The notes under the pieces: generated by a model
Database searches by the model: none
Seen by the model: only the letters and a program-made list of their open reading frames with translations
Told to the model about the DNA's origin: nothing
Program-made: the position numbers and the translations under genes
Assembly: GCF_015644665.1 (NCBI RefSeq)
Contig: NZ_JADOBQ010000004.1
Coordinates: 317,501 to 381,500 of the forward strand
Direction: 5' to 3'
DNA: 64,000 nt
Source: Roseobacter sp. MH60115
GTDB lineage: Bacteria; Pseudomonadota; Alphaproteobacteria; Rhodobacterales; Rhodobacteraceae
Shown here: in pieces, positions 33,665-42,234 of the stretch
Position numbering within the stretch: the stretch's first letter is position 1
Layout of the letters: every line of letters begins with the position of its first letter

Positions 33665-35917
33665 CTAGCGAGAGATCGCAAAGCGTTCCAGCATGGCTTC
33701 CAAAGTCTCCCGTGCCATTGCACTTTGTTCAAGAGCTGAACTGGATGTTGCCAACATTCCATCTTCCGCTTCAATGTCTAATACAGGTTGTTTTGCGAGT
33801 GAACTAACCTCACTAAGGACGGGAGCATCCGATGGCATCAAATCAGACCAATTGTTTGCCAACCAAGCCGATCGGATAACCTCATCCGGTGTGTTGGCCG
33901 CTTGGAACAACTCGAACGCAGATTGAATCTGCCCCATCTCCATCAGCACTCTAGCCCGAAGATGATCTACCCGCTCCCCCTCAATACTCTCCAGTAAAGG
34001 CATGGCCAATTCAGGAGTTTTAAGCAAGAGTAACGCCTCTGCGTGAAGTAAACTCACTTCTTTGGTTCGACTATTTTCGTTGATGGTTGATAGCAACTGT
34101 TCAGCTTCTATGGGAAATCCCAGTTTCAAGAGCCGCTCGGCAGTTATGAACACTGATTTAGACATCATCTGTTCGGTGGAACTGGGGAATTCGGCATAAA
34201 ACTTCTCAAGAAACGTAATGTCATCCGCGTTCTTCGATAGAGATGTAAATGCATGAGATAGTAACTCCGCAGTCAGGTCTTCATCCGCTGCGATGGTTGG
34301 ATTTTCCATCGCCTCAAATGCCTTTGAAAACTGATCTGAATACAATGATGCGATAACGTGTGCTCGCATGATTTCCTTTGCAATTGGATCATTCCGTCTT
34401 TCGAAAGCATACGTTTCAATTAGGAGTGCGATATCTGCAGGTACCTTTTTCTCTTCTGCCAAGCGGTTATCAATGAAGGCAATCAAAGCTTCTGGTGTTT
34501 CTGCCGCATTGTCTTCAATTACCTCTTTGAGGAGGCCTTCCGCAAATTCTGTGTCTCCAGAATTCTTCGCAATTTTTGCCTTGGCAATTCCGGCATCTGC
34601 CTGCACGGCGTCCCTACCTAACTCAACGTTTCTCAATGCGATTGATGCAAATTCCAAATCTCCACGATCTGAAAACCTCGAACTCAAGGCAGGTGCTAAG
34701 AACCTTTTCAGGTGTTCGGGTAATTTAGCAAGCGCTCGAAGAGCTGCATTCTCGTTAATGACTTTGTCTTCTGGAATTTTCTTGGCTGCCAACGTGCCCC
34801 AAAGTGCAAGATCAGAATCGCAATCTGCAAAGCGATGAACGAAACGCGGATTTCGTGCAAATCCATATTCGATGATGTCCGCCAAATCCATCAGTTCTGG
34901 GTTTTCTGCCACAACCTCGTCGGAGAGTCGCAGTACTTGTTTTGCTTCTGCGCCAAACCCAAAGTACAAGTAGCTACGGGCAAGTCTCAATACTGTAGCG
35001 GTGTCCAGCCGATCAACTTCACTGTAGAGCGTATTCCTAAGGTCGGAAAACTGCGAGCCAAAAGGGGTATCATTGCCCCAGCTGGAAACTGCCACACCAT
35101 CTGGATCGGGACATACTTCACCTGACAGCATGAGGTTGTTTAGCTCATCAGTTGCTGGAACATCCCTCGCATTCGTGATTCGAATGTTACCTGTTCCGGG
35201 GATCGTCGCGACAACTTCCTGCTCTGAAGAATCAAATATCTCACGGTCTTGAGGCACTTGTGGTTGCTGCTCAAATGCTTGCATGTCCGGTGTTGAAGGC
35301 TCGAGAATGCCGCGTGACGCGGCATCACCAATCCCACGCAGTAACCGTTGCCTAGTTTCCTCAATTAGTGCCGTTTGCGCGTCCAGATTGACTTCAGAAG
35401 TTTCATTTGCGTCCGACTCCTCCTCAACCTTGCTGCCCTTCAGTGGCTGCCCACGTTCATCCGGCGCATATTCAGACCAGAGCAGATCACCGAAATTGAA
35501 TCTGGATGCAGGTTGGGTAGCGACGAACCGCGGAGTCTGTCGAACTTCCAAAGGCGGCAAAGCTGGTCCATCAAGGATATCTAAGACTAGAAATTCGTTT
35601 TGCTCTACAAAGGTGTCCAGCTCGCAATCGCATGAAAGCTCCAGTTCCAGGCGTGATGGGTAGTCACGCACACCTGTCAGCAGATTTCGTGGGATAACAT
35701 CGAATACACGGCTGGTGTCAAAACCTGCCTGATGACCGGTGACCGTGATAGTCTTCAGACCACGCGTTTCGGCGACCTGCCATTGGACACCTTCCGGCAA
35801 CCTCATCACCAACCGGGTGAAGCCATTGTGATCGCCAGACCGTACAATAATTGGATTGGCGGATGCCACAGTTGCAAAGATTGCCAAAAGCAGGCTCGCA
35901 AACCCAGCAAGTCTCAT
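33665..35917 (-). CDS. Large periplasmic repeat protein of unknown function in the flagellar cluster
   Basis: Predicted secreted protein of 750 residues with signal peptide MRLAGFASLLLAIFATVASA. About 90 beta-rich residues follow (IIVRSGDHNGFTRLVMRLPE, then VFDVIPRNLLTGVRDYPSRL) and recall AMIN-type domains that bind the cell wall. An acidic linker comes next, and from about residue 290 the chain is a long helical array compatible with TPR or Sel1-like repeats (ATVLRLARSYLYFGFGAEA; GLLKEVIEDNAAETPEALIA). The ATG at 35917 shares a base with the motA stop. I recognise no named family. Its place between motA and the lytic transglycosylase suggests a periplasmic role in stator or rod assembly. 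Codon use is AT-richer than most neighbours. Confidence 0.8.
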   Translation of the reverse strand: MRLAGFASLLLAIFATVASANPIIVRSGDHNGFTRLVMRLPEGVQWQVAETRGLKTITVTGHQAGFDTSRVFDVIPRNLLTGVRDYPSRLELELSCDCELDTFVEQNEFLVLDILDGPALPPLEVRQTPRFVATQPASRFNFGDLLWSEYAPDERGQPLKGSKVEEESDANETSEVNLDAQTALIEETRQRLLRGIGDAASRGILEPSTPDMQAFEQQPQVPQDREIFDSSEQEVVATIPGTGNIRITNARDVPATDELNNLMLSGEVCPDPDGVAVSSWGNDTPFGSQFSDLRNTLYSEVDRLDTATVLRLARSYLYFGFGAEAKQVLRLSDEVVAENPELMDLADIIEYGFARNPRFVHRFADCDSDLALWGTLAAKKIPEDKVINENAALRALAKLPEHLKRFLAPALSSRFSDRGDLEFASIALRNVELGRDAVQADAGIAKAKIAKNSGDTEFAEGLLKEVIEDNAAETPEALIAFIDNRLAEEKKVPADIALLIETYAFERRNDPIAKEIMRAHVIASLYSDQFSKAFEAMENPTIAADEDLTAELLSHAFTSLSKNADDITFLEKFYAEFPSSTEQMMSKSVFITAERLLKLGFPIEAEQLLSTINENSRTKEVSLLHAEALLLLKTPELAMPLLESIEGERVDHLRARVLMEMGQIQSAFELFQAANTPDEVIRSAWLANNWSDLMPSDAPVLSEVSSLAKQPVLDIEAEDGMLATSSSALEQSAMARETLEAMLERFAISR

Positions 35918-36786
35918 CACGCGGCACCTTGCTTGACCGACTTTAGCGCTTCTTCAAGCTCCGAGAAACTTGGGCGACAATGCGATGGCGTATTCTGGCG
36001 CCCAACTTCGATGCAAATGTTCGTTGCATGTGCGTGGAGGTTTGCGACGAGAACCTCTCTTATCAACTGGTAGAAATGACCGTCTTCTTCAGTGACGGTT
36101 TTCACTTTTGCCGCGAAAGGTCCGACAAAGCAGTAGGCCAGAAAAACACCAAGAAATGTTCCTACCAACGCGCCACCGATGAGCTTTCCGAGCACTTCTG
36201 GCGGCTGGTCGATGGATCCCATAGTCTTGATGATGCCAAGCACAGCCGCAACGATCCCCAAAGCTGGCAGACCATCGGCCACAGTCTGGAGCGCGTGACT
36301 TGAATGCAGAGCATGATGCATGTTTGCCTCCATGCGCTTTTCAAGCACTTCTTCAACTTGATGCGGATCATCGTAGTTCATCGAAGCCGATCTCATAGTG
36401 TCGCAAATCAACGCGATGGCCTCGCGGTCCTTCAAAATCTTTGGGTACTTCGAGAAAATAGATGACTCATCAGGCGCTTCGATGTGCTCTTCAATGGCGA
36501 CGGGGTTTTGGCGGGCCAATCGAATAAGTTCGAACAGCAGACAGAGAAGATCCTTATAGTCCTCATGAGCCCATTTGGGACCCTTGAAAACACGGCCCAT
36601 GTCCCGCGCAGTCTGTTTGATGGCGGAGAAATCATTGCTGATCAGAAATGCGCCCAGTGCCGCTCCACCAATCATTGTTATTTCAAAGGGGAGTGCTTTG
36701 AAAATAATACCCATCTTGCCGCCAGCGGCGAGATAGCCGCCGAAGACCATGACGAAAATGACTACAATGCCGATGATTCCGATCAT
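35917..36786 (-). CDS. motA: Flagellar motor stator protein MotA
   Basis: Inner-membrane stator subunit of 289 residues with four membrane segments. MIGIIGIVVIFVMVFGGYLA is the first. Cytosolic features include the charged loop with EVLEKRMEANMHHALHSS and the conserved GLPALGIVAAVLGIIKTMGS and FLGVFLAYCFVGPFAAK segments of the proton path. ATG 36786 follows GGGGATCGAA. Its partner MotB is encoded separately at 47519-48352, which is unusual compared with motA-motB operons but known in alphaproteobacteria. Confidence 0.94.
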   Translation of the reverse strand: MIGIIGIVVIFVMVFGGYLAAGGKMGIIFKALPFEITMIGGAALGAFLISNDFSAIKQTARDMGRVFKGPKWAHEDYKDLLCLLFELIRLARQNPVAIEEHIEAPDESSIFSKYPKILKDREAIALICDTMRSASMNYDDPHQVEEVLEKRMEANMHHALHSSHALQTVADGLPALGIVAAVLGIIKTMGSIDQPPEVLGKLIGGALVGTFLGVFLAYCFVGPFAAKVKTVTEEDGHFYQLIREVLVANLHAHATNICIEVGRQNTPSHCRPSFSELEEALKSVKQGAA

Positions 36787-36850
36787 TTCGATCCCCAATG
36801 TTTATCGAAAGCCACTGTTGCAAAAGTAAGTTAAGAAAGCCTCTGCACAG

Positions 36851-37456
36851 TCAGCCTTTTGGCACGTCCGCGTTCCGCCCCGCGAGAATTACGCTGATTG
36901 AGTACGCGACTTGAGGAGAGAGTCCGGCCAGGATTCCCGCAGCGGAGTTCGGACGCATGCGCCCCAGAAAACCGGCGGCAAAAGCCGGTTCCATTTCCTC
37001 GAATAACGCCGCGGCATCTTTTGGCTTCATGTTTTCGTAGACCGATGTCAGACGTGTCAGATCGTCCTCTGCCGCCGTATTTGCCAGGGCCAGCAATTCC
37101 CTCAGCGACTCTTCAGCTTGTTGCAGATTGCTCAAGCGGCGTTCTATCTGTTCGTCAGCGACGGTCAGAGCTTTCATCCGCATTTCGATCTGACCTTCAC
37201 GCTCCGCGAGGCGTGTCTCACGCTCCTGAAACGAGCGGAGCATTTTTGACATTCGCTCACGGTCGGCTTCGGACGTCAGCTCCTTGTTCTCTGCCCGCAC
37301 TTCCGGTTCCTGAATGCTGGCCAAAGGGTTCTCCGTCGCGACGGCTTGTCCCGCTCCGGTGCCGACCCTTAGGACTGCTGATCCCAGCAACAGTCCTGCG
37401 ATGAGCAAAATGGAGCCACGCCCGTTTCGCCCGGTCAAAAACGCCCACGGCTTCAT
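36851..37456 (-). CDS. MotE-family protein (MgtE-like intracellular domain)
   Basis: Protein of 201 residues with an N-terminal membrane anchor (GSILLIAGLLLGSAVLRVG), a coiled coil of about 90 residues (ERETRLAEREGQIEMRMKAL), and a C-terminal domain of the MgtE_N/FliG-like type (YENMKPKDAAALFEEMEP, GRMRPNSAAGILAGLSP). This layout matches MotE, a chaperone needed for stability of MotC in rhizobia. It overlaps the next upstream gene by four bases and lies 65 bases ahead of motA. A role in stator assembly is likely; the exact partner here is unknown. Confidence 0.82.
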   Translation of the reverse strand: MKPWAFLTGRNGRGSILLIAGLLLGSAVLRVGTGAGQAVATENPLASIQEPEVRAENKELTSEADRERMSKMLRSFQERETRLAEREGQIEMRMKALTVADEQIERRLSNLQQAEESLRELLALANTAAEDDLTRLTSVYENMKPKDAAALFEEMEPAFAAGFLGRMRPNSAAGILAGLSPQVAYSISVILAGRNADVPKG

Positions 37457-37842
37457 TGGTGTGTCTCCGCGCCTCGGTGGCGTACGAACATGGGCTCGCT
37501 TACTGTTTGCGCTGCGACCGGTGAAGGTTGTGGCGTGGGGCTGGGCGCCGGGGGAGCGTCTGGGACATCATGCAGCGATGCCATTTGCAGCTCCAGCTTG
37601 CGCGACATATTTTCTGCACGCTGCGTCAAATCCGTCAGGGTCTGCGCGGAAGTCGCAGCCGTCGCCTGCGCAGCAGACAGGGTCTTTGTAAGATCATCAA
37701 CCTGGGCAGATAGCACCGCGACAGCGCCACCCACCCCTTTTTCAAGATCATTGAATCGGTTCAGCCGACGCCCAAGCACCAAGCAATACAGCCCGGCGCC
37801 GAGCGCTCCAGCCGCAAGTAAAATGTCCGCGATCATTTCCAT
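37453..37842 (-). CDS. Small membrane protein with coiled coil, DUF6468-like, flagellar cluster
   Basis: Protein of 129 residues with one N-terminal membrane segment (IADILLAAGALGAGLYCLVL), then a cytosolic or periplasmic helix rich in alanine and glutamine (VAVLSAQVDDLTKTLSAAQA) and a proline-rich tail. ATG 37842 follows AAGGAGGGTGAC. It lies between fliL and the MotE-like gene, a position at which alphaproteobacterial clusters often carry a DUF6468 protein, and I assign it tentatively on that basis. Function is not known. Confidence 0.6.
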   Translation of the reverse strand: MEMIADILLAAGALGAGLYCLVLGRRLNRFNDLEKGVGGAVAVLSAQVDDLTKTLSAAQATAATSAQTLTDLTQRAENMSRKLELQMASLHDVPDAPPAPSPTPQPSPVAAQTVSEPMFVRHRGAETHQ

Positions 37843-37852
37843 GTCACCCTCC

Positions 37853-38338
37853 TTAGTTCAGTACAAATTCCATGATGAGAAGATCATTGACGCGCCCTGG
37901 TCCTGTAACGACCTGAACCCGCCGCAGCATTTGCGACCGTAGCCGCGTCAACGCCGACGGGTTTTCAATATCGCTGACTTCAATTGCGCGCAGATAGCTG
38001 TTCAATACGTCGATGACGCGTGGCAGAACCTTTTCCACTTCCGAAGTATAGCCGTAAGCCACTTCGAGCTCCGCACGGAACTTCAGGTGCTTTTGGGCGC
38101 TATTGGGTGGAAGTGATACTGTGATCGGCTCAATTGGCACAAATGCGACGGCGGGCGCTTCATCCATCTTTGGCTCTTCGACCTCGGCTTCGACCGATTC
38201 GCCGGCCAAAATCAAACCGCTCCATGTCGCATAGAATCCACCGCCGCCGCCGACCAAAAGAAAAACAAGCCCAAGAATTAAGGGCATTTTCGACGATTTT
38301 GGTTCAATCTCAGTTTCATCAGGTTCTGCGTCAGCCAT
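37853..38338 (-). CDS. fliL: Flagellar basal body-associated protein FliL
   Basis: Single-pass inner-membrane protein of 161 residues that associates with the stator. Membrane segment: MPLILGLVFLLVGGGGGFYA. The C-terminal domain has FVPIEPITVSLPPN, KHLKFRAELEVAYGYTSEVE and the terminal RVNDLLIMEFVLN, all typical of FliL. It is the first gene of the long minus-strand unit ending with the FliJ-like gene, and is divergent from fliF with a CtrA-like site between. A second, more divergent FliL lies at 27727. Confidence 0.92.
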   Translation of the reverse strand: MADAEPDETEIEPKSSKMPLILGLVFLLVGGGGGFYATWSGLILAGESVEAEVEEPKMDEAPAVAFVPIEPITVSLPPNSAQKHLKFRAELEVAYGYTSEVEKVLPRVIDVLNSYLRAIEVSDIENPSALTRLRSQMLRRVQVVTGPGRVNDLLIMEFVLN

Positions 38339-38384
38339 GATAATCCCATCTTCGGTTACGAAAATGCTTATAGACGCGATTGCA

Positions 38385-38399
38385 CTAACCGATTGTTAA
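38385..38399. promoter_or_regulatory. CtrA-like site between fliL and fliF
   Basis: CTAACCGATTGTTAA is CTAA-N7-TTAA, one mismatch from the CtrA consensus. It lies 47 bases from the fliL start and 62 from the fliF start in the divergent promoter region of the two largest units. Confidence 0.5.
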
Positions 38400-38460
38400 G
38401 CCAGATCGTTCATTGCTGTTGTCACCGCTGAACAGAACGTTCGGCTTGACGGAGGCGATT

Positions 38461-40086
38461 GTGCAGCAACTATTAAATGCGTGGACGGGGTTGGATTTAC
38501 GCCGTCAGATCATTGTGATTGTCGCAACTGGGGCCATGTTCTTTGCGGTTCTCGCAATGTCCAGAATGGCATCTGCTCCAACCATGACGTTGCTTTATGC
38601 GGGACTGGAAAACGGTGCCGCTGGTGACGTTGTGCGGGCGCTGGAACAGCGCGGCGCAGCCTTTGAAGTCCGCGGAGGATCGATTTTTGTCTCCTCCAAG
38701 GACCGTGATCAATTGCGCATGACGCTGGCGAGCGAAGGATTACCAGCGAATTCCAACCGCGGTTATGAGTTGTTGGACACTTTGTCGGGCTTTGGCACCA
38801 CGTCACAGATGTTTGACGCGGCGTATTGGCGTGCCAAGGAGGGGGAGCTTGCCCGGACAATCGTGTCGAGCCCGCATATCGCCTTGGCCCGGGTGCATAT
38901 CGCCAGCACGGGATCAAACCCGTTTCAACGCGGCGTTACCCCGAAAGCCTCTGTCTCTGTCACGCCGAATGGGGCGGCAATAACACCGCAGCAAGCCAAA
39001 GCGATCCGGTTTCTTGTGTCGTCTGCCGTTGCCGGCTTAGCTTCGGAAGATGTCGCGGTTATCGATGCCAATGGTGCCCTGGTCGGGACCACAGACGAGG
39101 CCGCACCTGCAGGGGCTGACGACAAGGCGCAGCTTCTGCGTGACCGTGTGCAAAGGCTGCTCGAAGCACGTGTTGGTTTTGGGAACGCCGTTGTCGAAGT
39201 GAGCGTCGATACCGTCACCGAAAGCGAAGCTATTCGGGAGCGCATTTTTGATCCGGAAAGCCGCGTTGCGATCAGCACGGACACCGAAGAACGCAGCAAC
39301 ACATCGAACGAAGCGGGGGGTGGCAATGTGACCGTCGCATCGAACCTGCCGGACGAAGAAGGCGGAAACGGCGAAAACTCGTCCTCCCAGAACAGTGAAT
39401 CTCGGGAACGCGTCAATTACGAAGTTTCTGAGACCGAGCGTGAGATCGTGCGGGTGCCTGGTGCAATCAAACGTCTGACAGTTGCGGTTCTGGTCAATGA
39501 GGCAGCAATTATTGGTGAAGATGGTGCCGAGACGTTTGCACCGCGAGAAGAAGTCGAATTGGACGCGTTGAAGGATTTGGTCGCGTCTGCGGTTGGTTTT
39601 GACGAAGAACGAGGAGACATCATCACGATTAAGTCCATGGCGTTGCAGAGCGTGGCCCCGCAGGGAACGGTCGCAGGTACTTCCTTGATGGATGGCTTTA
39701 ATATCGACCTGATGTCTGCAATCCAAATGGCCGTGCTCGCAGTCGTCACGCTTATCTTGGGGCTATTCGTTGTGCGCCCACTTCTAAGTAGGCCTGCTGT
39801 GCCGTTGGAACAGGATGTACCGGCGCTGCCTTCCGCAGAAGATCAACAAGCGGATGAGCAGGGTTTGACCGGAGAGCTGGCGTCCGATGATTTCGAACTA
39901 CCTGAATTGCCTATTATTTCCGGCTTTGGCGGTGGCGATCAGCCTGGTGAACTTCCTGATCTTCAGATGGGCGGGAACATGTCCGAAGATCCCGTTGACC
40001 GTCTGAGGGCTATGATCGGCGAACGGCAGGAAGAAACCGTTGAAATCCTGAGGAGTTGGCTGGAAGACAAAGAGGAGAGCGCCTGA
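38461..40086 (+). CDS. fliF: Flagellar MS-ring protein FliF
   Basis: Inner-membrane ring protein of 541 residues that founds the basal body. Two membrane segments bracket a periplasmic region (QIIVIVATGAMFFAVLAMSR near the N terminus; IQMAVLAVVTLILGLFVVRP near residue 435). Ring-building blocks are MTLLYAGLENGAAGDVVRAL and GNAVVEVSVDTVTESE. The C-terminal tail that binds FliG is present (DPVDRLRAMIGERQEETVEI), although fliG itself was not seen. I chose GTG 38461 behind GGAGGCGATT. The stop shares one base with the fliH start. Confidence 0.94.
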   Translation: MQQLLNAWTGLDLRRQIIVIVATGAMFFAVLAMSRMASAPTMTLLYAGLENGAAGDVVRALEQRGAAFEVRGGSIFVSSKDRDQLRMTLASEGLPANSNRGYELLDTLSGFGTTSQMFDAAYWRAKEGELARTIVSSPHIALARVHIASTGSNPFQRGVTPKASVSVTPNGAAITPQQAKAIRFLVSSAVAGLASEDVAVIDANGALVGTTDEAAPAGADDKAQLLRDRVQRLLEARVGFGNAVVEVSVDTVTESEAIRERIFDPESRVAISTDTEERSNTSNEAGGGNVTVASNLPDEEGGNGENSSSQNSESRERVNYEVSETEREIVRVPGAIKRLTVAVLVNEAAIIGEDGAETFAPREEVELDALKDLVASAVGFDEERGDIITIKSMALQSVAPQGTVAGTSLMDGFNIDLMSAIQMAVLAVVTLILGLFVVRPLLSRPAVPLEQDVPALPSAEDQQADEQGLTGELASDDFELPELPIISGFGGGDQPGELPDLQMGGNMSEDPVDRLRAMIGERQEETVEILRSWLEDKEESA

Positions 40087-40685
40087 TGTCTTTATCGCAT
40101 AGGTACCGCAATTTCGGCGGGGTCAAACCCACCGACGCGCCGCGAGAAGAGATAAGCACAGAGATTGCTGAAGATCAGCAACTGCAATCCTTCGAAAACG
40201 GATACCAGGCGGGATGGGATGACGCAGTGAAGGCGCAGGCAGATTCAGTTGCCAAAATCAGTGCTGAATTCGGCCAAAACTTGCATGATATGTCGTTCAC
40301 ATATCATGAAGCTCTGTCCAAACTCACTTCTTCGATGGAGCCTGTCATGGCGGAGATCGTGGACAAGCTTCTGCCACCACTGACGCGCGATTCACTTGGT
40401 ATGCACATTGTTGATCAGCTCATGGAGATGATCAAAGAGCAGCCCAACCAACCCATTCAAATCGTTGTCGCCCCTTCACAAGTCGAGACAATTCAGGATC
40501 TAGCGGAGGGCAAGCTAACCGATCCGTTTGAGGTCGTCGCTGAACAATCTCTTGGCGATGGGCAAGCCTTTGTGCGTATCGGATCGGTGGAACGTAGCAT
40601 CGATCTGGACGGGGTGCTTGCGGGTATCGGCAAAGCCATTGCAGCGTTTTTCCACGAAGCTGAGCAGGAGAAAGAAAATGGATGA
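40086..40685 (+). CDS. FliH-like flagellar assembly protein
   Basis: Cytosolic protein of 199 residues, in the place where fliH is expected between fliF and fliN. An N-terminal QSFENGYQAGWDDAVKAQAD stretch resembles the FliH helix, and the C-terminal half (VDKLLPPLTRDSLGMHIVDQ, IQIVVAPSQVETIQDLAEGK, GQAFVRIGS) fits the FliH/YscL-like ATPase regulator domain. FliH holds the FliI ATPase at the export gate. Identity is modest by eye, so the name is left out. It overlaps fliN by eight bases. Confidence 0.75.
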   Translation: MSLSHRYRNFGGVKPTDAPREEISTEIAEDQQLQSFENGYQAGWDDAVKAQADSVAKISAEFGQNLHDMSFTYHEALSKLTSSMEPVMAEIVDKLLPPLTRDSLGMHIVDQLMEMIKEQPNQPIQIVVAPSQVETIQDLAEGKLTDPFEVVAEQSLGDGQAFVRIGSVERSIDLDGVLAGIGKAIAAFFHEAEQEKENG

Positions 40686-40971
40686 ATCCCCCGCGGCCCG
40701 CGGCGCAACGAGTGAAACAAGCAATCCTTTCACGTCGGTTCCTATTGAGGTGAGCGTATGTGTCGGAAAAGCACGACCTCTGATCCGGGAGTTGGTCGCA
40801 TTGGGTGAGAATGCAGTGTTACCGCTGGACAAATCTGTGGACGATCCAGTCGAACTATACGTCGGCGATCGGTTGATTGCACGTGGTATGCTCGAAGAGA
40901 AGGAAGGTGACCAAAACGGGCAACTGGTTGTCAGGCTGACAGAAGTTGTCGACTTGCAGTCGGGTCACTAG
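40678..40971 (+). CDS. fliN: Flagellar motor switch protein FliN
   Basis: C-ring protein of 97 residues, essentially one SpoA domain: VPIEVSVCVGKARPLIRELV, LPLDKSVDDPVELYVGDRLI and ARGMLEEKEGDQNGQLVVRL. ATG 40678 lies inside the end of the FliH-like gene; the longer overlapping frame was rejected. FliN normally works with FliM and FliG in the switch complex, neither of which is encoded in this window. Confidence 0.92.
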   Translation: MDESPAARGATSETSNPFTSVPIEVSVCVGKARPLIRELVALGENAVLPLDKSVDDPVELYVGDRLIARGMLEEKEGDQNGQLVVRLTEVVDLQSGH

Positions 40972-40978
40972 TCTATTC

Positions 40979-41713
40979 ATGAGAAACTACTATCTTCTGA
41001 TCATAATTCCGGTTTGCTGTGTCTTGATGCCAGGACAGGTGGGCGCTCAGGATCTATCGCTTTCCCTGGGCGATGGAGACTCGATAAGCGCGCGAACCAT
41101 TCAGCTCTTCGCGCTTATAACAGTGCTGAGCTTGGCACCGGGTATTGCGATAATGGTCACATGCTTCCCGTTTTTGGTGACTGTTTTGTCTATCTTACGA
41201 CAGGCGATCGGACTGCAGCAATCGCCACCCAATATGTTGATTGTAAGCCTGGCACTATTTTTGACATACTTCATAATGGAGCCTGTATTTACTCAGGCTT
41301 GGACCAATGGCATTGCTCCACTAACAGAAGAGCTAATCGATGTCGAAACGGCTTTTGTACGTACGCTTGAGCCGTTTCGGACATTTATGGCCAGTCGTCT
41401 AGATCCCGAAACCTTTTATGCGATGGCTGAGTTGCGACCAGATACTATAGATGCGGTTCCAAACCCTGAAGCACCTTTATCGGTTCTAGTGCCAAGCTTT
41501 TTGTTGTCCGAAATCTCGCGCGCATTTCAAATCGGTTTTCTGATTTTTCTTCCGTTCTTGATCATTGATCTAGTCGTTGCAGCGGTGCTCATGTCAATGG
41601 GCATGATGATGGTGCCGCCGGTTATTGTCTCACTTCCATTTAAACTGGCGTTCTTTGTCATCGCAGATGGATGGAGCCTGATCGCTGGTAGCTTGGTTCG
41701 CAGCTATTTTTGA
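40979..41713 (+). CDS. fliP: Flagellar export gate protein FliP
   Basis: Export-gate subunit of 244 residues with a signal peptide (YYLLIIIPVCCVLMPGQVGA) and four membrane segments. Family blocks are clear: LAPGIAIMVTCFPFLVTVLS, QQSPPNMLIVSLALFLTYFI, LVPSFLLSEISRAFQIGFLI and SMGMMMVPPVIVSLPFKLAF. ATG 40979 lies seven bases after fliN. It is the last gene of the fliF unit and is followed by a long AT-rich gene-free stretch. No fliO gene precedes it, although FliO usually aids FliP assembly. Confidence 0.94.
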   Translation: MRNYYLLIIIPVCCVLMPGQVGAQDLSLSLGDGDSISARTIQLFALITVLSLAPGIAIMVTCFPFLVTVLSILRQAIGLQQSPPNMLIVSLALFLTYFIMEPVFTQAWTNGIAPLTEELIDVETAFVRTLEPFRTFMASRLDPETFYAMAELRPDTIDAVPNPEAPLSVLVPSFLLSEISRAFQIGFLIFLPFLIIDLVVAAVLMSMGMMMVPPVIVSLPFKLAFFVIADGWSLIAGSLVRSYF

Positions 41714-42192
41714 TTTAAAACTCCGCTCAGCATTGATAAAGTCCAGTTAAGTTGTTAGAAGCGAAATTTAGAGTGCGTGGAATCTAGACCACTTTCAATA
41801 ATAAAAAGTTTATTCCAATTTTGTGTGCAAACATGCCTTTTCCATAGGAAACGGTCAGAAAATGCAGATTTTTCTAATTGTAAATAGTTTACAGTTTGCC
41901 GAGTTTTATGTTATTTAGTATTTATATACCGTTAAATGAAAATAGCTTATCTGTGTTCGATCTTTATTTAGGATCCTAAGTGAATGAAGGGTTCATGAGC
42001 TTGGTTAGTTAGATGCCATCAGTATTTTATTACTAGTTCAGTTGTGCAGGTAAATTTATAAGAGCTCTTTGATTTGATACTTCGGTAGTAGGTCATATTA
42101 TTCGAAATTGAGTTGTATTTACAGCCTTAGACTATTTTAAGGTTATAAAAAAATATATGCGTGAAGAGGTGATTACAGTGGAAGGCGAGTAA

Positions 42193-42209
42193 CTAAACTT
42201 TTGTTAACC
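42193..42209. promoter_or_regulatory. CtrA-like site inside the AT-rich island
   Basis: CTAAACTTTTGTTAACC is CTAA-N7-TTAACC, one mismatch from TTAA-N7-TTAA, with the additional CC often seen at CtrA sites. The local AT content makes a chance match more likely than elsewhere. Confidence 0.4.
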
Positions 42210-42234
42210 ATTGATCCTCCATACATCCCTACTT

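Noticed and set aside
36851-37456. The MotE-like protein as the missing FliG
   Set aside because: Its C-terminal domain is FliG/MgtE-like, but it has a membrane anchor and coiled coil and is too short, which fits MotE instead.
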